Source of the DNA: an uncultured Eubacteriales bacterium | GTDB taxonomy: Bacteria > Bacillota > Clostridia > Oscillospirales > Acutalibacteraceae | Length of the DNA stretch: 8,667 nt | Assembly (NCBI GenBank): GCA_900321595.1 | Contig: ONWP01000072.1 | Span: 1-8,667, forward strand | Direction of reading: 5' to 3' | In this document: positions 6,589 to 8,667 of the stretch, piece after piece | Position numbering within the stretch: position 1 is the stretch's first letter | Layout: every line of letters starts with the position of its first letter | The notes under the pieces: generated by a model | Databases searched by the model: none | What the model was told of the DNA's origin: nothing | What the model saw: the letters and a program-made list of their open reading frames with translations, nothing else | Position numbers and translations under genes: made by a program

Positions 6589-7367
6589 CAGTCTTCCCAG
6601 ACCTTCCACGGCGCGGTGCCGTCCGCCCAGAGCTTCTCCAGCTTGTTTTTGTCGCGCAGCGTGTCCATGCACTGCCAGAAGCCCTTGTGCGTGTACGCCA
6701 TGAGCTGGCCGCGGCGGGCGCACTCCTCGAGCGGATACTTCTCAAAGACGGTGCTGTCGCCGTCGATCAGGTCGAAGATCTCCGGCTGCAGGACCATGAA
6801 GCCGCCGTTGATCACGCTGCCGTCCTGCTGGGTCTTCTCCCGGAACTGCTGGATGCCGCCGTCGGCGTTGATATCCAGCACGCCGAAACGCGCCGTCAGC
6901 TCGATGGCCGTCAGCGTCGCGATCTTGCCGTGGGACTGATGGAACGCCAGAAGCTTGCTGATGTCCACGTCGGAGACGCCGTCGCCGTAGGTGAGCATGA
7001 AGGGCTCGTTCCCCACGTAATCGCGCACGCGCTTCACACGGCCGCCGGTCATGGTGTTCAGGCCGGTATCCACCAGCGTCACCCGCCAGGGCTCCGCGTG
7101 GTTGGAGTGGACGGTCATTTCACCGCCGGCCGTAAAGTCAAAGGTGATATCGCTGGTGTGCAGGAAATAATCCGCGAAAAACTCCTTGATCACATACTGC
7201 TTGTAGCCGCAGCAGATGATGAAATCGTTGAAGCCGTAATGGGAATACTGCTTCATGATGTGCCACAGGATCGGCATGTCGCCGATCTGGATCATAGGCT
7301 TGGGGATCAGATGGCTTTCCTCGCTGATTCGCGTGCCGAAGCCGCCGGCCAAGATGACAACTTTCAT
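6588..7367 (-). CDS. rfbF: Glucose-1-phosphate cytidylyltransferase
   Basis: The protein has 259 residues, close to the usual family length. It makes CDP-D-glucose from CTP and glucose-1-phosphate, the entry step to CDP-dideoxysugars. The nucleotidyltransferase signature LAGGFGTRISEESHLIPKPM (6-25) is intact, with the phosphate-binding Arg13 and Lys23. YGDGVSDVD (127-135) provides the metal-binding Asp, and INGGFMVLQPEIF (186-198) and the FWQCMDT element (230-236) are typical of RfbF rather than of RmlA or GalU. The ATG at 7367 has an AAAGGCGGA purine stretch 6-15 bases ahead. It is the first dedicated sugar gene of the block, lying 40 nt after the YfhO-like gene, and its stop overlaps rfbG by one base. 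Confidence 0.95.
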   Translation of the reverse strand: MKVVILAGGFGTRISEESHLIPKPMIQIGDMPILWHIMKQYSHYGFNDFIICCGYKQYVIKEFFADYFLHTSDITFDFTAGGEMTVHSNHAEPWRVTLVDTGLNTMTGGRVKRVRDYVGNEPFMLTYGDGVSDVDISKLLAFHQSHGKIATLTAIELTARFGVLDINADGGIQQFREKTQQDGSVINGGFMVLQPEIFDLIDGDSTVFEKYPLEECARRGQLMAYTHKGFWQCMDTLRDKNKLEKLWADGTAPWKVWED

Positions 7368-7407
7368 GGTTGTTCCGCCTTTCTTTTACGATATGTCAAG
7401 CGTATTG

Positions 7408-8667
7408 TTACAAACCGAAGATATGATAAATAATGGGAACGAGGTACAGAATGCCGTAGGCCAGCGCGCACAGGCAGATGTAACCGATCTCCACGACGCG
7501 GAAAATCACTCCGTCCGCCTCCATCGGGATCGCCTTCTTCCGGCTGATGACGTAGAGCGCGGCAGCCAGAAGCAGGCTGGCGACCGTGACGGCGGCGCCC
7601 TTCTTCATGCCCCAGGGCAGGTATGTCAGCTTGACGGCGTTCTCGCCCTTTTGCAGCTTCACCGCCATGAAGCTCGACAGCGCGGGCAGCACCTCCGCCT
7701 TTTCGCCGTTGACGGTGCAGGTCCAGCCGTCGTCGTAGGCCACCGGCAGGAACACGTAGTGCGCGTCGTCCTGCGCCGTATAGGTCGCGGTCAGCGTCCG
7801 GGCGGTGGTGGTGATCTGCGCGTGGTTATCCTTGTTCTTTTCACAAAGCTGATCGAGCAGCGACGCGTCGAACGCGGCGAAAACGCCCTTGATGCCGGAC
7901 GGCACGTCCTTGATCGCGCCGACGTCGATGGGGACGTCCTCATCCGTGCGCACGCCCAGATCGATGAGCGTATTGTGGAAGTTGTTGGGATAGTAGTAAT
8001 TGATGCCGTCGCCGAAGTAGGACAGATCGACGCGCTTGCCGTCTGCCATCACGCTGAAGGAGCCGCGGTTCTGCGCCGTATTCTCGATATAGACGATGAG
8101 ATACGCGTGCTTCGTCCCGGTCACGTGGAACTCGCCGCTGAATTCGCCGTTTTCATCCAGCGCGAAGGGCTGCGTCTCAAAGATATCCCGATCCTGTCCG
8201 GACAGCACCCGGTAGAGCTGATCGTTGGTCTTGAAGCAGTCCGCGTTTTGCACCACGTCGATCTGCATGAAAGCGTCGTCCACGATCAGACCGGCGGGCA
8301 GCGTGTACCTGTTCTCGTAAAGCTCCATATCGCCGACCGGCTGCAGATCGGTGTATTCCGTTTCCGACAGCGTCCGGTTCGACAGCGCGTACTTGATATT
8401 CAGCAGCGCGTCCGTCAGAGGCGTGCCCACGTTGTCGAGCACTCTCGTGTAGATCTGCGAATAGCCGAGACCCTCCATCGTGGAGGTCATATCCGACGAA
8501 ACGATGTGCGTGAAATTCGACATGGCGGGATAATCAAGCAGCATCGGATAGTTGGAGTTGAGCCGTGTATCCGCGTCCTTGATCCGGCTGAGGTTGTCGT
8601 TTTCGAGGGGCAGATCCTTCTTGATCGCCAGCGCCTCGTCGATGTATTCAAGGCTGTACATGCCCAG
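7408..8667 (-). CDS. YfhO-family membrane protein, C-terminal 419 residues (5' end outside window)
   Basis: The frame is open to the right edge (L-G-M-Y-S...), so the ATG at 8661 is probably internal. Full YfhO proteins run to about 800-900 residues with many N-terminal transmembrane helices, and only the extracytoplasmic region and last helices are present here. Family features include NYPMLLDYPAMSNFTH, the GTPLTDALLNIKYALS block, and the late beta domain ending in VAYDDGWTCTVNGEKAEV, KGENAVKLTYLPWGM and a transmembrane helix. Two hydrophobic helices are seen near the end (about residues 369-386 and 395-416 of the fragment). YfhO of Bacillus and Listeria is the proposed outer-face transferase that puts an undecaprenyl-phosphate-linked sugar, made by a CsbB-type GT2, onto lipoteichoic acid or another polymer. 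A matching GT2 closes this same operon. The 40-nt gap to rfbF shows no terminator. The family call is strong and the acceptor is unknown. Confidence 0.85.
   Translation of the reverse strand: MGMYSLEYIDEALAIKKDLPLENDNLSRIKDADTRLNSNYPMLLDYPAMSNFTHIVSSDMTSTMEGLGYSQIYTRVLDNVGTPLTDALLNIKYALSNRTLSETEYTDLQPVGDMELYENRYTLPAGLIVDDAFMQIDVVQNADCFKTNDQLYRVLSGQDRDIFETQPFALDENGEFSGEFHVTGTKHAYLIVYIENTAQNRGSFSVMADGKRVDLSYFGDGINYYYPNNFHNTLIDLGVRTDEDVPIDVGAIKDVPSGIKGVFAAFDASLLDQLCEKNKDNHAQITTTARTLTATYTAQDDAHYVFLPVAYDDGWTCTVNGEKAEVLPALSSFMAVKLQKGENAVKLTYLPWGMKKGAAVTVASLLLAAALYVISRKKAIPMEADGVIFRVVEIGYICLCALAYGILYLVPIIYHIFGL

Noticed and set aside
6589..6723. Longer rfbG start at 6723
   Set aside because: The extra 45 residues are out-of-frame rfbF coding sequence of biased composition. 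The Rossmann fold needs only the short lead from 6588.
7394..7399. A perfect TTGACA on the minus strand in the 40-nt gap upstream of rfbF, resembling a -35 box
   Set aside because: At 15-19 bases downstream there is nothing like TATAAT (the sequence reads GCGGAACAAC) and the start codon follows at once, so no complete promoter can be supported.
5650..7433. Plus-strand open frames opposite rfbG and rfbF
   Set aside because: They overlap complete, motif-bearing genes on the other strand, have low-complexity composition and lack credible ribosome sites.
1..8667. CRISPR arrays, tRNA or rRNA genes, insertion sequences, extended direct repeats
   Set aside because: The window is almost fully occupied by coding sequence. 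No regularly spaced repeats, cloverleaf-like sequences, transposase motifs or terminal inverted repeats were seen on reading either strand.

Overview
The window comes from a GC-rich bacterium (roughly 60% G+C by eye). It is most likely a Gram-positive Bacillota of the Clostridia type. The evidence is a YfhO-family membrane protein, strong purine-rich Shine-Dalgarno sites and very tight gene packing. This placement is an inference, because no marker gene is present.

Layout. Positions 2-409 (+) hold the last 135 residues of an acyltransferase-3 family membrane protein. A GC-rich hairpin with a T-tract (424-460) follows. Everything from 468 to the right edge is one co-directional block on the minus strand, read from right to left: YfhO-like membrane protein (8667-7408, 5' end outside the window), glucose-1-phosphate cytidylyltransferase rfbF (7367-6588), CDP-glucose 4,6-dehydratase rfbG (6588-5530), CDP-4-keto-6-deoxyglucose 3-dehydratase rfbH (5518-4187), a thiamine-diphosphate enzyme of the acetolactate-synthase fold (4168-2357), an NAD(P)-dependent SDR (2356-1433) and a membrane-anchored family-2 glycosyltransferase (1436-468). 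From rfbF onward the junctions are 1-nt overlap, 11 nt, 18 nt, 0 nt and 4-nt overlap, so this is almost certainly one operon. The YfhO-like gene lies 40 nt upstream of rfbF with no visible terminator between them.

How the genes fit together. RfbF, RfbG and RfbH convert glucose-1-phosphate to CDP-4-keto-3,6-dideoxyglucose. The next two genes match, by family and order, the two steps of the Yersinia CDP-yersiniose A pathway. There, YerE adds a two-carbon acetyl unit from pyruvate to C-4 of the keto sugar and YerF, an SDR-type reductase, reduces the new ketone. The operon therefore probably makes a CDP-activated branched-chain 3,6-dideoxyhexose. The GT2 has the catalytic-domain-plus-two-TM layout of enzymes that load a sugar onto undecaprenyl phosphate (GtrB/CsbB type). 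The YfhO-like protein is of a family implicated in moving such lipid-linked sugars onto cell-surface polymers outside the membrane.

The most interesting reading is therefore a self-contained cassette that makes, lipid-loads and transfers a yersiniose-like branched sugar onto an envelope polymer in a Gram-positive-like bacterium. The reductase partner normally needed by RfbH (DdhD/E3) is not in the window. Apart from the short 410-467 and 7368-7407 gaps there is no non-coding space, and I see no RNA genes, mobile elements, CRISPR arrays or extended repeats.
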